From positions 1 through 7,133 of the forward strand of contig JAILNL010000095.1 in NCBI GenBank assembly GCA_024691625.1: DNA of 7,133 nucleotides, written 5' to 3'. Source of the DNA: Schwartzia sp. (in: firmicutes). GTDB lineage: Bacteria > Bacillota > Negativicutes > Selenomonadales > Selenomonadaceae. Under the pieces are notes generated by a model. It worked only from the letters and a program-made list of their open reading frames with translations. It was not told the origin of the DNA and did not search any database. The position numbers were made by a program, and so were the translations under genes. This document shows, piece by piece, positions 5,450 through 7,133 of the stretch (the first letter of the stretch is position 1; each line of letters begins with the position of its first letter).

Positions 5450-6418
5450 ATGAGCAAATTACCGGATGTGCAGAAGCAGACAAAAGGTTTCCCACATCTA
5501 TATATAGAAAATGTCGGAACAGAAAATATCCGTATCCGTTTTCCAATCTGTACGCCGGACGGCACTGAGTATGTGCTTGCGTCCATGCGGTCGTACTGTT
5601 CTTTGGACGAGAGCGTAAAAGGAATTAATATGTCGCGGATAGGGAGAACTATACGCCGCGTTATTGAGGAAACTCCGGACGGATTTCAGACACTGGCGCC
5701 GCTCGCAAATGCACTCCTTGAGGCACATGACGAGGGAACTGCCGATGTATCCGTTGCAGCAGATTTTCCGTATCTTCTGCAGCAGGTGACGCCTGTGACG
5801 GGAATTTCCGCGCCTAAGGCAGTTGAAGTTTCCATGGCATCTGTGTTTGAGAACGGGGAGATGAAAAATTATCTCACCGTTGAAACCACGGAGATGAGTC
5901 TTTGCCCATGTTCAAAGGAGCTGAGCCTGCTCAAAAACAACATCAGTGAGGCAGAACGGGAAGAAATCGAAAAGCTTTCACCGGAGCTTCGCGAGAAAAT
6001 TTATAGAAGCGGATTCGGCGCGCATAATCAGAAATCTACTATCACTGTTACGGTTGAGCTTTCGGAGAGTTCCGATGTAACGATTGCAGGTTTTGCCGAA
6101 CTGATTGCGGAAAGTGCATCGGCACCGACATTCTCCATTTTGAAGCGTCCTGATGAAAAATGGGTAACAGAGGTTTCTTATCTTGGCGGATATTATGACG
6201 AAGAAGGAAAATATAACGAAGTAGGGGGCGGCCCGAAATTCGTTGAGGATATAGTACGTTCCATCGCGCTGAAGCTTTCGGAGTGTCTTGACGAGACAAT
6301 CCGCGACTACATTGTCTACGTTAAAAATCATGAGTCTATACACAGCGACGGCATAGTGGCTACAGCTATTATGTCGGCGGGACGTTCTCTCAGAAAAGGA
6401 ATTTTGACTCTCGGATAG
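5450..6418 (+). CDS. folE2: GTP cyclohydrolase I, FolE2/MptA family
   Basis: Catalyses the first step of pterin synthesis from GTP, feeding folate and possibly other pterins or deazapurines. It is a metal-dependent enzyme unrelated in sequence to FolE. Recognisable parts: LPDVQ at 4-8, KGINMSRI (57-64), the active-site segment SLCPCSKELS (150-159) with Cys 152 and 154, GAHNQKS (190-196) with His 192, LKRPDEKWVTE (231-241), PKFVEDIVR (262-270) and NHESIHSDG (293-301). At 322 residues it is longer than most bacterial FolE2 proteins (roughly 260-300). Two insertions explain this: about 30 residues between the Cys motif and GAHNQ (160-189) and about 14 residues at 246-261. All recognised motif residues remain, so it should be active. 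It lies 22 bases after the reductase gene, with an AGAGG site at 5436-5440. Confidence 0.93.
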   Translation: MSKLPDVQKQTKGFPHLYIENVGTENIRIRFPICTPDGTEYVLASMRSYCSLDESVKGINMSRIGRTIRRVIEETPDGFQTLAPLANALLEAHDEGTADVSVAADFPYLLQQVTPVTGISAPKAVEVSMASVFENGEMKNYLTVETTEMSLCPCSKELSLLKNNISEAEREEIEKLSPELREKIYRSGFGAHNQKSTITVTVELSESSDVTIAGFAELIAESASAPTFSILKRPDEKWVTEVSYLGGYYDEEGKYNEVGGGPKFVEDIVRSIALKLSECLDETIRDYIVYVKNHESIHSDGIVATAIMSAGRSLRKGILTLG

Positions 6419-6424
6419 GAGCGG

Positions 6425-6937
6425 ATGAAAATGGATGAAATCGTAGAACGGATTTTGCGGCATCCGCTTTTTCGGGAAAATATGCAGAAATGCTTTGAAC
6501 TGGAAAAGGAACGTACCTTTTGCCATCATGATATGGTCCATGCTCTGAATGTGGCCCGTATATGCTACATTCTTGTTTTGGAGGAAAGGCTGCCTTATAG
6601 AAGAGAGCTTGTTTACTCGGCGGCGCTGCTCCATGATATCGGCCGCACTGCTCAGTACACAACGGGAGAGTCCCATCATGCGGCAGGTGCGAGACTGGCG
6701 GGGATTATACTTAAGGATTGCGGAGCAGCAGATGAGGATATTCTTCTGATCCAGCAGATTATCAAAGAACATTGCAGCCATATTTCTGCGGCGGAAGCTG
6801 AGAAATGGAAAACAAATAAACCGAAAAATCTCTTGGAAGCGTTTGACCTGGCGGATTTTTGGTCGCGAAGCTGCGGTGATTGTGCAGTACGTGATGAATG
6901 CTACTGGGAAGTAAAAAGTGATGCACTGGTTCGTTGA
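6425..6937 (+). CDS. HD-domain metal-dependent phosphohydrolase
   Basis: A 170-residue HD-superfamily protein. Metal-site residues in order: His 39 (VHALNVARI), His 70-Asp 71 (ALLHDIGR), His 84/85 (ESHHAAGARLA), probably His 116 (KEHCSH), and an Asp at 141 or 144 (AFDLADFW). Such enzymes hydrolyse phosphomonoesters or cyclic or nucleotide phosphates. A short C-terminal tail carries Cys 150, 153 and 159 (CxxCxxxxxC), which I cannot explain. The gene starts 6 bases after the folE2 stop, and its AGGAG site (6417-6421) overlaps that stop, so translation is coupled. Spacing to ATG6425 is only 3 bases; ATG6431 has 9 and may be the true start. Its place after folE2 suggests it removes phosphate from the pterin intermediate, as the HD enzyme MptB does in archaea. 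The HD call is firm, the substrate is inference. Confidence 0.88.
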   Translation: MKMDEIVERILRHPLFRENMQKCFELEKERTFCHHDMVHALNVARICYILVLEERLPYRRELVYSAALLHDIGRTAQYTTGESHHAAGARLAGIILKDCGAADEDILLIQQIIKEHCSHISAAEAEKWKTNKPKNLLEAFDLADFWSRSCGDCAVRDECYWEVKSDALVR

Positions 6938-6954
6938 ACCGTGCATCTTTTTTT
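6920..6954 (+). terminator. Terminator overlapping the end of the HD gene
   Basis: The stem pairs 6920-6926 with 6941-6947 (GATGCAC/GTGCATC) and 6928-6932 with 6936-6940 (GGTTC/GAACC), with one bulged T at 6927 and loop GTT. A seven-T run follows (6948-6954). The left arm encodes the last residues of the HD protein, and its TGA stop (6935-6937) is in the loop and right arm. Confidence 0.93.
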
Positions 6955-6990
6955 ATACCTTAAAGTTAGGACAATAGACACTCTTTTTTA

Positions 6991-7000
6991 TGAAATTTCA
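6991..7000. repeat. Palindrome abutting the -35 box
   Basis: TGAAATTTCA is a perfect 10-base palindrome ending on the base before the -35 box TTGACG. It could be half of an operator or chance in AT-rich sequence. Confidence 0.35.
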
Positions 7001-7029
7001 TTGACGGAAGATAAACGTAATGATATGAT
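7001..7029 (+). promoter_or_regulatory. Strong sigma-70-type promoter
   Basis: TTGACG (7001-7006), 17-base spacer, TATGAT (7024-7029); both boxes are 5 of 6. Initiation is expected near 7036, after the previous operon's terminator, so it starts a new transcript. Confidence 0.78.
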
Positions 7030-7035
7030 AAAGGT

Positions 7036-7133
7036 GTAGGATAACCTAGAAAACTGCATATGGCAGCTGCCCATCTGCGGTCCATGCTATGGACCGCCCT
7101 GACAGGAAACTCAGCGCTTAGGCGCAGAGGACC
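7036..7133 (+). ncRNA. Start of a probable structured RNA or leader (partial, family unknown)
   Basis: Downstream of the strong promoter I see no ribosome site with a plausible reading frame, but several hairpins: 7056-7063 with 7071-7078 (one mismatch); a perfect 9-bp stem 7077-7085 with 7089-7097 (loop GCT); and CTC-A-GCGC (7110-7117) with GCGC-A-GAG (7122-7129), one A-A mismatch, loop TTAG. The final GGACC (7129-7133) repeats GGACC at 7091-7095, and both can pair with GGTCC (7079-7083), so two folds compete. It may be a stable small RNA or a regulatory leader for a gene beyond the window. I recognise no hallmark of RNase P RNA, tmRNA, SRP RNA or a known riboswitch. Confidence 0.45.

Noticed and set aside
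5978..6946. A 322-codon - strand open frame across folE2 and the HD gene
   Set aside because: It crosses two well-supported + strand genes and has no familiar motif or upstream ribosome site.
1..7133. CRISPR arrays, insertion sequences, integrase or attachment-site signs near the tRNAs
   Set aside because: I looked for regularly spaced repeats, transposase-like frames and direct repeats of tRNA 3' ends and found none. The intact tRNA cluster shows no sign of an integrated element within the window.

Overview
The window looks like chromosomal DNA of an anaerobic, fermentative, Gram-positive-type (Firmicutes-lineage) bacterium. Support for this: strong GGAGG-type ribosome sites, frequent TTG starts, sigma-70-type promoters, tRNA genes with encoded CCA ends, and a three-subunit NAD(P)H-linked [FeFe]-hydrogenase. 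A member of the Negativicutes or a related clostridial group would fit, but that assignment is inference and no marker gene here settles it.

Layout. Positions 1-516 hold a tRNA cluster on the + strand: a probable 3' stub of one tRNA at the edge, then Gly(TCC), Leu(TAA), Leu(CAG) and Leu(GAG). The last has its own promoter in the spacer before it, and a hairpin terminator closes the cluster. A new promoter (514-542) then drives a two-gene redox unit: a 53-residue protein carrying one ferredoxin-type CxxCxxCxxxCP motif (605-766) and a glutaredoxin-like CPYC protein (803-1072). A bidirectional terminator at 1098-1129 separates it from the convergent hydrogenase operon.

Positions 1136-4680 (- strand) encode the hydrogenase in transcription order: a NuoE-like [2Fe-2S] subunit (hydC type), a NuoF-like flavin subunit (hydB type, TTG start) and the catalytic H-cluster subunit (hydA type, sharing one base with hydB). 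The enzyme should couple NAD(P)H and H2. The flavin subunit is short: it lacks the extra ferredoxin and thioredoxin-like domains of electron-bifurcating HydB proteins, and it has substitutions in its FMN and nucleotide-binding motifs, including loss of the glutamate thought to exclude NADPH.

A 243-base divergent intergenic region (4681-4923) holds promoters in both directions and three small palindromes. From 4924 a + strand operon encodes a RibD/dihydrofolate-reductase-fold reductase, a FolE2-type GTP cyclohydrolase with two insertions, and a small HD-domain phosphohydrolase whose last codons form half of the operon terminator. The order FolE2 then HD enzyme recalls the archaeal MptA-MptB pair, suggesting a compact bacterial pterin route. 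This is the most interesting hypothesis in the window.

The last ~130 bases contain a strong promoter (7001-7029) followed by sequence rich in hairpins that runs off the end. It is probably the start of a structured RNA or leader that I could not assign to a family.
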